Shown here: positions 20,299 to 29,767 of the stretch, in pieces
Numbering within the stretch: the stretch's first letter is position 1
Layout: the number at the start of each line of letters is the position of its first letter
Translations under genes and position numbers: made by a program
The notes under the pieces: generated by a model
The model's database searches: none
What the model was told of the DNA's origin: nothing
What the model saw: the letters and a program-made list of their open reading frames with translations, nothing else
DNA from: Durusdinium trenchii
Taxonomy: Eukaryota > Sar > Dinophyceae > Suessiales > Symbiodiniaceae
DNA: 64,000 nt
Direction of reading: 5' to 3'
NCBI GenBank assembly: GCA_963970005.1
Contig: CAXAMN010021112.1
Location: 2,213,786 to 2,277,785, forward strand

Positions 20299-20484
20299 AT
20301 CCCTGGGGGGTTACTTCATGCATTTGGATCGCTCGAGACGAAGACAGAACCAGACTGAGTTGAATGCCAATGACTACCAGGCTCTGAACACCGCGCCGAA
20401 AAGAGACATAGAAAACATCCCTTTTGTTGGGTCATTGGTGGATCACGAGACCGGCCGCTTCGGCATCGCCAAAGCTGTGCCGCC

Positions 20485-22909
20485 ATGGATGAACCTGAGC
20501 CCATGGATCTGAGCGAGCCGGAGTCAGAGCCCAAAGACACCATCACAAGGAGGAAGCAGCTGCTCATGGTGGAGACTGTACGGGAAATGAAGCTGACTTC
20601 CATGGAGATCCAAAGGGTAACGCCTTGCTATCACGTTTTGACCGGCCTTGGTAGAGTCTTGAGGAGGAACGAAGCCCGGAGCTATTACCACTTGAGCGAA
20701 CCCAAGGCCAAGATCCCGCAATTTGTGTCGCATAGTTGGCACGGTGGGTCTTGGAAGAAGATCGCGATGCTTTTGGTCATGAAGAATGGGCCAGCCGCTG
20801 TGTGGCTAGGCTGTGACTATACGGACAATCCAAGCAACTGTTCTACGGCCATGGGCCTGTTCCCGGAGAGCACAAGCGTGGATGAGACATAACTATAATT
20901 ATATAGCAATATTCACAACATTGTTTGAGTATGAAGTTGACCAGAGCCAATGGTTTGAGTAGGTTGTTGCAAGTGAACTTGTTGGTTTTCATCGGATGTC
21001 GAATGATGTCACATCTTGGTCCAGCATCCACATGGTGCCTAACTGAGCAAAACTCTTGCCAAATCAAGCAAGTAGGATCAAGATAAAATTGATGGATGCA
21101 AACAGTTTTACTTCGGGCTCAGGCTGACTGGAAGCTTCTTCGCGTTTGTGATGGTGACCCTCAGTAGCCTGGGAATGTTGCCGGGCTATGAACGACGACC
21201 TGTGACTGAAATGGATAGGACTTACGTCTTTGCTCCATGGGGCAGTTGCACCGGCATGCTGGTGGCCACCGTTGTGCTGATCTTGGGCCGTCCGCGTGGT
21301 TTGGTTTTCCTGGACAAGATTTGCATACATCAAACTGATAAGTCTCTGACTCTGCAAGGAATTATCAACATCGGTGCTTTCTTGAAGAATTCCCAATCTA
21401 TGCTTGTTCTTTGGGATGTCACATACGTTGAGAGGCAGGCGTTTGAACCATGTTTGAACTAGATAACTATGACATTTTGGCATCATTTCCAAGTTGAGAA
21501 TCCCTGAGAGGCTGTGGTGCATGTTTGAATTGGCAGCCTTCCTGAAGAGTTGCGAAGGTGGAAGAGTTAAGCTGGACATCAAGCCCACAATTTTGGGCCC
21601 AATGACAATTCTATGTTTTGTTTGCATGTTTGTGCTGCTGTTAGTCCAAATTCCAAGTACATGGGACAACCGACTTCATGGTCTCTTCATATGGGGAGGG
21701 ATCAATTGCATAACGATGCTGGGGGCGGTACACTTTTGGCGGACCTTCTACAGGCAGTTTGACAGCATGAAGACACAGCTGCAGCACTTCAGTATCGATC
21801 ACACTACGGCAAGCTGCTGTCAGGTAGGTCATGTCGATCAAAAGGGTCGCAGAATACCTTGTGACAAGGAAACTCTCGTCGAATGCATCAAGCACTGGTT
21901 TGGTTCCGTTGAAGAGTTTGAGCAGACGGTCAGAACCAATGTGGCAGCCACACTAACTGCAGGAATAGGTAATCTGGCATTTCCTTACAAATACTTGCTC
22001 GCAGCTGGAACGCCCACCCTGTGGGGACAAGCTGACTTTGTGGCTTCACGTTTGAGGGAGGGAGAATTTTACCATGCCGGTGCCACGGCCATTTTTGGTT
22101 TGGCACATTGGTTTGGTGCGATTCCCTTCATTTTTGCCGTGGGGGCGCTTCTCAACTATGGTCTCCGCCGGAGATACCGTCCATGCGTTGATGCTTCGTT
22201 GGGCATCCACGCAGTTGGTGTTTTTTTCATTTGTATTTGTTTGCTTATTGGGGGCAGGTTCGGGTAACTGGAGCAGGTACTCTTCAAAATGGGTATATAC
22301 CTTGGCCTTTCTCCGGGGTGCCCTGTCTCCAGGGTACAAGTCGGGCCGGCCCCCATTCTTTCACGCAACCAACTCCCTTCAACCCAATCTTGTGCTGAAA
22401 CTTGGGAAGAGACGAGACCGACCACAAGTTCAAAAGGTGAGGTCACTGCCTTGAGAAGTCATTCATTTATAGTATACCTCATAGATACGTATTCAACTCT
22501 GCGGGATCCCCGATCGGTCCATGTATGTCTCATCCAAAGAAAGAATTCAGGTGGTTTCAAAGGTTTCGGGGGATGGAACACCATGTCTTGAGCTTTCATC
22601 TGATGTTTCAGGATGGTTTCAGTCTCCTAGCTTGCTGTATGTCTCATCTCTCAAGGCCCGAGAGCTAACTGCTCCCTGGTAGAGGAAGGCGAACTGGCCA
22701 AAATGCAGATCTCGGTAACTGTGGAAAACCACCCGGTAGTAGGAGAACCACCAAGGAAACGCCATTCCATGCCGTTGCCATTGAATGGCAGTGCTGCCAT
22801 TTGCCCTGAGGATGCCGCAATCCCATTCTTTGTCACTGCCGTCCTGTGCCTTGTGGCTGGTGCCGGTATCTATGGCTTGCAGACGCTTGATGCCTTGCAG
22901 TTTGGTTAG
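20485..22909 (+). CDS. Multi-pass membrane protein, SHSW / LWCMFEL family (five exons, 568 residues)
   Basis: Exons 20485-20801, 21123-21434, 21511-22257, 22333-22436 and 22683-22909 total 1707 bases, and all phases agree. The ATG at 20485 has a good context (GCCGCCATGG). Residues 82-85 are SHSW. Then come FLDKICIHQTD (168-178), a stretch MLVLWDVTYVERLWCMFELA (199-218), and hydrophobic spans near 110-126, 147-161, 241-257, 268-284, 402-426, 442-457 and 540-558. I recognise this motif order as an abundant, functionally uncharacterised family in dinoflagellate proteomes. The SHSW...DK...LWC order recalls TIR-like folds, which is inference only. Intron 2 starts with GC; introns 2 and 3 are 76 and 75 bp. 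Upstream 20340-20484 is also open in another frame and may be 5' UTR or an extra exon. The last two exons are the least certain. Confidence 0.82.
21435..21510 (+). other. GC-AG intron, 76 bp
   Basis: Exon 2 ends ...GTT GAG AG and exon 3 resumes G CTG TGG TGC. The intron runs GCAGGC ... CTGAGAG. Only this junction restores the family motif YVERLWCMFELA. GC donors are common in dinoflagellate introns. Confidence 0.75.
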
Positions 22910-23470
22910 TTGTGGTATGCGAACCTTGTTTGTTTTTTTGTTTATCAGCGCATATAATATACAACAATTATACTATCGTGTGGCAGTAGAAGGACGCTGT
23001 CCCTATCAAAGTTTTTCTCTATCGAGTTGTGGAGTTTTTGTAACGAAAGTGAGCCGATAGGCTTTGGTGCTGCGAACGAGGTATTGGGGGGTGTGGGGGG
23101 TGGAGATTGGGAAACAGTGATGTAAACCAACCACGCTAGCTTTCTGGTGTTTTTGCTTTTGCACTGAAGTGATTTTTGGTGGCTTGGCACTAGCATCATC
23201 ACTACCCGGCTGAAAGAGTTATATGTATTTATGGAACATGCTTCATACCACTCACTCTGCGACGAGTGCTATGGTTTCCCGAGACCACTGCTTTCAGTTT
23301 TATTACTACACGCGGATAATGAACCAATGACAAAAGCCAAATGCCGGCGGCAGCGAGGACAGCAGTCCAAGTGGGAAACCCAAAAGGCCTTGGGCAACCA
23401 TATCCGCCACAGCAGTGAAGGTTGTCTCACCAGGAAGAGTTGCAGCTTACTGAACATGGCTGAAAGAAAT

Positions 23471-23493
23471 ATGTATATATATATATATATATG
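23471..23493. repeat. (AT)n microsatellite
   Basis: TATATATATATATATATATATG; a second AT-rich run is at 23604-23618. Confidence 0.9.
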
Positions 23494-23927
23494 TATATCC
23501 AGTCACTCGGAGACTAGTCCTGTGATTCCTCAAGACCACCGCTTTCAGCTTCAATGCCTTGTTTTGACATTTCAACATGGAAGAAGAAACATTATAATGT
23601 GTATATATAATATATAACATGCCTGGTAGTGGTCAATTGACCCGACTATCTTTGGGCCGGATCAGCCCACTCCCATCTGCATCATCTACTGGAGTGTCTT
23701 CTCTCCACGACCTACCCGGGCCCCACCCCGGCAATACTTTAAAAAAACGTAAGTTACCGGGGCAGCAGGACCACGAAAGTGAACATGATTTCTTGCATCA
23801 CGCTATGTTCCTGCATTCTGGTGTTGTGGCCGTTCGTCGCCCCGTGGCCCCATATTTTTGGGGCTATTACCGGGGCGGGGCTCGTGGCCGATGGCAAAGG
23901 AAGCGGCCCAAATACTAGCGCAGAGAA

Positions 23928-24455
23928 ATGTACCTTTCACCCCTTCAGGTCTTGCTCGGGGAGGCTGACCTTGCTGCTTTCCGATGGGGATTGACCAGCC
24001 TCTGTTGTCGTAGCTACTGTTGGTTTGCATCTATTGCTGAAGAAAACTGGCTCCGTGTGTACGGTGCAGAGTACCTCCAAGGAAGCCTCTTAACCTTTCC
24101 TAACCAACGCGTCTCTGTCACCTGCGTGTTCCTCCTGGCTTTCGTTTCCACTTTCTCAGGTGACTTCAAGGTTGCTCAGGTGATTCCTTTGAGGCTTCCA
24201 CGCAGGGTGAACCCCAAAGTTCTAGTTTCCTATTGCTACTTGAAGTCTACGCGGGTAGTTGAGGCTTTTCAGATAGAACTCAACCTTGTTATGATTTATT
24301 TAATGAGAGCCGAGTTCGAACTACAGCAGGATTGGATTGCTTGCCATTTTCGAAAACATGGTGGCGGCCTCACTCTGGGCAACAACCTGCACGATTTTGG
24401 CTATCGTGGCGTGGCATGCTTGCTGGCGAGAACCAATGCTGCGCTCGGCTCGTGA
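23928..24455 (+). CDS. Uncharacterised 175-codon ORF
   Basis: Open from ATG 23928 to TGA 24453-24455, unusually long for this window. It contains VLLGEADLAAFRWGLTSLCC and ENWLRVYGAEYLQGSLLTFP near the start; the second half is less biased. Upstream at 23787-23930 another frame (CITLCSCILVLWPFVAPWPH, then GAGLVADGKGSG) looks like a membrane-anchored start and could be spliced to it. Confidence 0.38.
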   Translation: MYLSPLQVLLGEADLAAFRWGLTSLCCRSYCWFASIAEENWLRVYGAEYLQGSLLTFPNQRVSVTCVFLLAFVSTFSGDFKVAQVIPLRLPRRVNPKVLVSYCYLKSTRVVEAFQIELNLVMIYLMRAEFELQQDWIACHFRKHGGGLTLGNNLHDFGYRGVACLLARTNAALGS

Positions 24456-24479
24456 AGTTTCTGAATGATTTGACCGAGG

Positions 24480-25100
24480 GGTCCATTTTGCGGAGCCAAC
24501 AGATTCCATCGCATGGCACTGGCCAAGCAGAACATATATAAATATATAGATTGTGGATCTGTAGAGTTTCATGTGTTGAGTCTGGTATGCCGGGTGTGCT
24601 ATGTTATGCTAGATTGACTGGAATAGATTTGGCAAGGTTGATGCTATGTTTGGAATCCGCTACGTAGCTTCCAGGTTTCACACTTTCATGTAGTTTTTGT
24701 TTGAGGCTCATGTTCACTTCTGATCCCAAAAGTGGACAGAATCGCAACCAAAAAACTTAAGTTGTCACTGACAGTGTTTAACTGCTAATTTAGATGTATT
24801 GTTTGCAGTCTTGTTTCCGAGTATTTTTTGTTTTTTGTCATCACTCGGGGTGTTTTGCAGATGGACTTAATGGACTTGGGTCTTGACATGTCTGGACCAA
24901 GGCCTATTTGGGACGTCGGACTATATTACGTTACGCCCGTGATGTTCAATAGAGCCCTTCCAGTGAACCACTGAATTTGAGATAGCCCTTTGCCTGTTTT
25001 CTTGGATCCGGATCATTTTAGGCATTTGTCCCGCACAACATGATGAAACAGTCGTTACATCAGGAAGACATAGCATGCTGTGTTATCACGGTTGTTCTTC
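24480..25100. other. Stretch without a supported gene
   Basis: AT-rich, no biased frame in either direction; likely intron leading to the acceptor at 25102. Confidence 0.5.
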
Positions 25101-25102
25101 AG

Positions 25103-25162
25103 GTCATTGTTCTTGGGGCGCCGCGCGGAACAGTGAGAGCACCGAAGATCGGCGATGAATGA
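25103..25162 (+). CDS. Short terminal exon
   Basis: A textbook acceptor (GGTTGTTCTTCAG) is followed by VIVLGAPRGTVRAPKIGDE and TGA at 25160-25162. Only 19 codons, but acceptor quality, GC content and frame agree. Confidence 0.42.
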   Translation, partial: VIVLGAPRGTVRAPKIGDE

Positions 25163-25215
25163 ACTAATTGGTAAAGCCTTCAATAGGCTTCTCCAAATGA
25201 TCTTCCTATGGCTGG

Positions 25216-25400
25216 ATGTTTAAGCATTTGTCCTTCTGGCCAATTAGATCTTTGGAATGCGGGGTTGGTGTTGTGCAGGGCAAGCCCATGAAGTCAAGGT
25301 ACGATTTTCTGCGTCACCAATGTGGTTTTTGTCTTCTACGTGGAAAGAAATTTGGCGACTGTCTTCTTGGAGCTTGCAAGCCCAACCAAAACTTTTTGAA
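25216..25400 (+). CDS. Exon candidate, Cys-containing
   Basis: The frame contains SLECGVGVVQGKPMKSRYDF and RHQCGFCLLRGKKFGDCLLG. It continues into family H copy H1, so real coding would end before 25401. Confidence 0.3.
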
Positions 25401-25502
25401 CAGTGTGTATTTTAATAGGAAGACCCCCTGGCCCTGGCTGGCTTTGGGTATACGTCCCGACAACAACAAGGAGGTCTCCGCCCATTTGAGCTACACACCC
25501 AC
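25401..25502 (-). repeat. Family H inverted-repeat element, copy H1
   Basis: Ends GTGTGTATTTTAATAGGAAG and, on the minus strand, GGGTGTGTAGCTCAAATGGG. Shares TTTAATAG and GGAGACC/GGTCTCC with the copies at 29091 and 30087. Confidence 0.75.
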
Positions 25503-25506
25503 ATGT

Positions 25507-25755
25507 TTACCCAGTCTTTGACGAAGATAGGTTCAAGTTGTCAGAAGTTTCTGAAAAAACTGCTCTTCCACCCATGCAGGAGACTGTTAGCTGCGCAGGA
25601 GACGGTTCCTTCCATTTGAGGTTTCCATATTTTTGAACGGAGCCATTGGGTTGATGAAACATGTAGATTAGATTGCTGTGCAGTTGCTGTGGACGTGTGA
25701 TCCCTGCTCGGACAAATGTTGAACCAAAAGCCGAGCCTGAATTTACGAAAAACAT
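25507..25755 (-). CDS. Exon candidate ending at family H element H1
   Basis: The minus frame has GSAFGSTFVRAGITRPQQLH, PNGSVQKYGNLKWKEPSPAQ and a Ser/Asn-rich end. A donor GG|GTAAAC lies at about 25507, with H1 starting five bases further on, so H1 would form the intron as in the minus gene at 30.1 kb. Confidence 0.48.
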   Translation of the reverse strand: MFFVNSGSAFGSTFVRAGITRPQQLHSNLIYMFHQPNGSVQKYGNLKWKEPSPAQLTVSCMGGRAVFSETSDNLNLSSSKTG

Positions 25756-26019
25756 GTGTCATCGTTGGGTGGTAGAACCTGGTAGAACTTGGTCCTCTTA
25801 AGGTTCACTTACTTGCAGCCTACAACCTCACTGTTTGTGTGGGAAGGCGCTTCCAGTCTTCAGACCCGGCTGGAATATTCAATCATTTGACTTGATCGTT
25901 TGAACTGGTTTGACTAGACTGGGTGAAAGTGCTCAAAAGGACCTTCGGCCGGCCGCCGAACTCCCAGCTGTGCTGAGCAGATGGGCAGATTCTTGTTTTG
26001 TTATTGTTTTCCATCGCAG

Positions 26020-26067
26020 TGGGTGAAACAACCAACTTGCTTTGGAGATCTCGCGCACAGAGTTTAA
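26020..26067 (+). CDS. Tiny terminal exon candidate
   Basis: Acceptor TTTTCCATCGCAG followed by WVKQPTCFGDLAHRV and TAA. Short, so weak. Confidence 0.25.
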   Translation, partial: WVKQPTCFGDLAHRV

Positions 26068-26134
26068 ATTAAACACCTAAAGATTCAAGATTTTTGTGTG
26101 TTCTGAGCAGATTCTGCTTTGGGTGAACCCCTAA

Positions 26135-26338
26135 CCCTGGCCCGGGATCAACGACCCACCCCGCATGGGTGAGGTGGAGCGGATCTTTCAACTCAGGTGT
26201 CCGGTGCAAAGTCAGACTGTCGAACTCATGATCCTGTCAAATCGGAGCTGTCGCTTGAAGTGGGACACACTGCACCTGGACAAAGATACGCCAAGGCACG
26301 GCGGCTTCAATTTGGGGACTCATGGTCTCCTTCCCTAA
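26135..26338 (+). CDS. Exon or small ORF, uncharacterised
   Basis: MGEVERIFQLRCPVQSQTVE (ATG at 26165), then MILSNRSCRLKWDTLHLDKD and TAA at 26336. Good amphipathic pattern and codon bias. The 89-codon minus frame at 26237-26506 opposes it (EAAVPWRIFVQVQCVPLQAT) and is the main alternative. Confidence 0.5.
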   Translation, partial: PWPGINDPPRMGEVERIFQLRCPVQSQTVELMILSNRSCRLKWDTLHLDKDTPRHGGFNLGTHGLLP

Positions 26339-26491
26339 GCACTGGTTTGACTGGAGCTTTTCTTTAGGCAATGCGTCACCAATTACCACAGATATGACCA
26401 CATTTGTAATACATGACATGTTGTGGTTCACTGTGGTTCTTGATGTCCATGGCTGCCTGGTCCTTCTGCGCAACAGGTGATTGTCACTCAG

Positions 26492-26648
26492 GTTCCTTCT
26501 GCGCATCCTCCGTCCGCTGACTCCTGGTTCGACTCTCGTGTGCTCGGGGTTATCTGGGTGATCGTCATCTCCTTCTCGCCCTGCGCAAGTCCATCCGCCC
26601 CACCAAGTTCTGCGAGATTTGTCTCACCCTTTGGACTATCCTTCACAG
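26492..26648 (+). CDS. Exon flanked by consensus splice signals
   Basis: Lies exactly between TTGTCACTCAG and TTCACAG|GTTGAT. The frame includes ADSWFDSRVLGVIWVIVISF, a possible membrane helix, then a Ser/Pro-rich part; it ends in phase 1. The minus frame 26488-26721 (QNQPVKDSPKGETNLAELGG; also very protein-like) is a serious alternative. Confidence 0.42.
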
Positions 26649-26748
26649 GTTGATTTTGACCCTTTGGACTATCGAACCTGAGTCTGACCTCTAGATTATT
26701 GAACCACCAACCACCTAACAAACATCTTTTCTTATCAAAACAGAGGTC

Positions 26749-26985
26749 ATGTCCGGGTTCCGGGATCGTACTCCAGGTTGGTCACTAAACCTCGATTGGA
26801 AGATCCTGTTCCACTGCGGGCATACGTCCGCGCGTGTGTCACGTGCACTGGGACGTGTGACACCCACTGCGCCCATGGACAGCCGGACCAAACCGGGCGG
26901 GCCCACGACCGATCAAGCCCAGAGTGTTGTCCGACAGTGTCCTGCGCGGTTTCATTGTGCCTCATCTATCCCTACAAGTCAAAGA
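26749..26985 (+). CDS. Exon candidate, uncharacterised
   Basis: The frame with VSRALGRVTPTAPMDSRTKP and TTDQAQSVVRQCPARFHCAS has the best third-position bias. A second frame is Cys-rich (CVTCTGTCDTHC). The ORF's 3' part is AT-rich and probably intron. Confidence 0.35.
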
Positions 26986-27292
26986 CCTCATTTGACTGGG
27001 GATGGTAATACAAAACCAATACTTCAGGAGGTAAAAGACCAGGTTTTACTGGGTCTTTGGACTTGTAGGATATGTGTGGCATCATTTCTGTGGAGATCGA
27101 GCTGCCATTGTTAGGAAGATTGCTTGTATTTTGCGTCGGGAACAATCGAGATGGACATTTGTCCACTACTGCATATAGGAAAGTAGGCTAAGGGGCTTGA
27201 GTTCTGGCTTTGGCTTCGCTTTGCGTTCATGTTACATAACCTTTTGAACAATGAACCTGGAAGCCTAGGTGTTTTCCCGTTACCATATTTTG

Positions 27293-27345
27293 TATGGTGT
27301 TGTTGTTTTTGTTGTTGGTGGTGTTGTTGTTGTTGTTGGTAGAGA
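27293..27345. repeat. (TTG)n microsatellite, imperfect
   Basis: TGTTGTTGTTTTTGTTGTTGGTGGTGTTG followed by GGTAGAGACAAAAACAGCC, an inverted relative of the 27.5-28.1 kb unit. Confidence 0.8.
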
Positions 27346-27520
27346 CAAAAACAGCCGCCCAACATAGTTGTCACATGTTGCAAGTCAGGCATTTCAGTGG
27401 GATTCTGTTAGGGATAGGGTCGAAGGTTTGGAGAGATGTTAGTAGCTGGACTTCTTGTCGTTGTGGTACTCAAGTCTTGGTCGGTCTGCTTCTTGTTTTT
27501 TGTTGTGTTGTTTTTTTTGG

Positions 27521-28134
27521 GGGGGGTCAAAAAACAACAACGGGGTTGCAGATTTTGTTTCTAGGGGGGGTAGAGACAACAACATCTTTTGGAAGGGGGG
27601 GTCCAAAAAACAACCACGGGGTTGCAGTTTTTGTTTCTAGGATGTGGTAGAGGTTCTAAGTAGAAGTTTTACAGGGTTTACTTAACCAGTTACAATANNN
27701 NNNNNNNAGGTTCTAAGTAGAAGTTTTACAGGGTTTACTTAACCAGTTACAATAGGCATCACCAGTAGCATGACCCTCAGAGGAGTTTCATAGACCCTAA
27801 GAAGGCGTTTAAATCGACCATATTGTTCCATTGGAATCCAAAAACTTCCAGGAGTCTCCAAGAAAAGACTGATTTTCAGTGCGTAGATTGAGAACCGGGC
27901 TTCCACCCCCTCCGCCTCCGCACACGCCCCGCGCACTGTCCACACGTCCCGGGGTGGGGGGTGTCGACCACTAGTAGTAGTAGCACTAGTACCACTGGTA
28001 GTAGTAGCAGTACAGTGCTTGTTGTCCGGTTGTTTTGGGGGCGGGAACGACGGGGTTGCAGAATTTGTTTCTACCCCCTTGTAGAGAAAAAGAAAGAAGA
28101 TGTGGTGTAACGGGGTTGCAGTTTTTGTTTGTAC
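27521..28134. repeat. Dispersed array of a CGGGGTTGCAG unit across the gap
   Basis: CGGGGTTGCAGTTTTTGTTT or close variants occur at about 27541, 27617, 28048 and 28110, each followed by CTA/GTA and preceded by CAAAAAACAAC or GTAACG. Confidence 0.75.
27651..27754. other. Assembly gap flanked by an exact 47-bp duplication
   Basis: Ten Ns at 27698-27707. The 47 bases ending at 27697 (starting AGGTTCTAAGTAGAAG) are repeated exactly at 27708-27754. This looks like two contig ends that overlap but were not merged. Confidence 0.9.
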
Positions 28135-28135
28135 C

Positions 28136-28204
<69 letters not shown>
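28135..28204. repeat. (TTG)n microsatellite, about 23 units
   Basis: Uninterrupted GTT repeats; the minus-strand poly-Asn frame over it is not called as a gene. Confidence 0.95.
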
Positions 28205-28758
28205 TTAATGTTTGACACGTTGCATCCTTGAGATTGTTTTGTTGGCTGATGGCGCTGAAAGCTGATCTAGTTTACAGTAAACCTCCCAATGTCAGGCCAG
28301 CTGGAAATAGGAAACCACAACAGAAAGCAACCGTTTGTGCGTTTATTCCACATCACAATCTACCCAGACTCTTGCCAGCACAAGTCCTCTCAGGACTTGT
28401 TTGTTTTGATGTCTCACAATTGTTTTGATCTTTTTTACAAGTCATTTACTTGATTAGTTCCTCTATCCTTTTTTGATTAATTGTTCTTTGATTAGTTGGT
28501 GCCTGTCTTCCAACGTGGAGGAAATGGTCGCTCTAATTTCTTTGGTTGATAGTTCGTGCCACACTTGGATTTGAGTCTGGCATCACACCAATGCACAGCC
28601 CAATTGCAAGTCCGGTGGTAAGGATTCTGTTTTCCTTTAAAAAGACCAATACAGAACTTTAAGTATCAGTTCGAATCCATTCACACTCGTGAAGATCGGC
28701 TTCGCAGCTGGTCCAAACCCCTGTGGCCGTGTTCTTGACTCGGGAATCATAAGAGTTC

Positions 28759-28980
28759 GTGGAAACCTGTTGCTGTTGCTCAAAGAAATTCCTGTCAGAC
28801 ACTTGTGAAAGATATGGTTCTGAACCACAACATGAAAGGATCCTCAACATCTTGCCAGGTTGGTTTTTGGGTTCCACCATGTTCCAGACGATGTTGCAGA
28901 CCGGTTCGATGCAGATGTACGGGCGAGTCCGCGCCGATGTCACCCACATGTCGGACGTCAATGTGAACACAGCGACCAAG
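28759..28980 (+). CDS. Exon candidate, uncharacterised
   Basis: Frame with MFQTMLQTGSMQMYGRVRAD and VTHMSDVNVNTATK, ending at CCAAG|GTTGTT (28980). The opposing minus frame is 121 codons. The start is unclear: CTTGCCAGGTTGG at 28855 may be a donor or an acceptor. Confidence 0.35.
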
Positions 28981-29049
28981 GTTGTTTTAAATGGTAGTGA
29001 CATGTAGGGGCGATAGGTGGCCATTTATGTGTGTCAATCATCAACATCT

Positions 29050-29233
29050 CATATCCAGACACTGCAATGGACTGGTATATTGACGGGTGTGAGTTTGTAT
29101 TGAAATAGGGAGACCTCCCACTTCGACCCCCTGCAACAGATACCAACTCCACTTGATTGAGGGTCTCCCGGTCTCCGTATTAAATGCACTCCCAGTAAAC
29201 ATTCCATATGTGGAGTGTTTGGGATACTGTTCA
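29050..29233. repeat. Family C element (C3) split by a family H element
   Basis: TCCAGACACTGCAATGGAC on the left and ATATGTGGAGTGTTTGGGAT on the right are family C ends; the 105 bp between them is H3. Confidence 0.65.
29091..29195. repeat. Family H element, copy H3
   Basis: Ends GTGTGAGTTTGTATTGAAAT with AGGGAGACC, and GGTCTCCGTATTAAATGCAC with TCCC; inverted. Confidence 0.75.
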
Positions 29234-29474
29234 GATGCTAACTAGAGTCTGAGACATGTCGGCGGTCTTGCAAATTAGGATCAAAGAGACCAAGAGGTGC
29301 TATTCTTGGATCACTTCTCCATTCCAGGATTAAGGAGTCGACTTTATTAGGTGTTATCCAAAATTCATCTCAAGTCCATTAGAATCCATATCCACATCAA
29401 CCCAACTGAGGCACGCAGGCAGCAGTCTTTTTTGGTTCAACCAATGGTTGCCACCGTATTTCTCACCTCAACAG

Positions 29475-29638
29475 GTTTGCACTAACTGAGCACATGACTG
29501 TCCGGCCACAGCTCACGCCGGTGTGCCTGGACGTCGTCACCCCCGCCCTTCCTTGTTCTCTCATGACGACGTCCACTGAACTCGGCCCCTTGACGGCGAG
29601 CCTCCGGCATCAAAAAAAGGCCTTCCCGCATCGTTCAG
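29475..29638 (+). CDS. Exon with consensus splice sites
   Basis: Acceptor CTCACCTCAACAG and donor CGTTCAG|GTCAAG. One base carries over, then TEHMTVRPQLTPVCLDVVTP, ALPCSLMTTSTELGPLTASL and a Lys/His-rich end; phase 1 at the donor. High third-position GC. A GA microsatellite follows at 29644. Confidence 0.6.
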
Positions 29639-29643
29639 GTCAA

Positions 29644-29662
29644 GCGAGAGAGAGAGAGAGAG
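29644..29662. repeat. (GA)n microsatellite
   Basis: GAGAGAGAGAGAGAGAG. Confidence 0.9.
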
Positions 29663-29767
29663 TTTTTGGCGTTGAAACTTGGGGGGTGCGACTGGCAAAG
29701 TTTCCCTGGATCATGTGAATCAACACGAACTCATCATCACTCTCATCATCGACCCTTTCATCGGTTT

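Noticed and set aside
26778-27008. EGF-like Cys-rich frame (CVTCTGTCDTHC)
   Set aside because: Cys spacing does not fit EGF or another Cys-rich domain I know, and a neighbouring frame has better codon bias.
27739-28218. 159-codon minus ORF with poly-Asn
   Set aside because: Start region is the TTG tract, and the frame crosses the gap-flanking duplication; low complexity.
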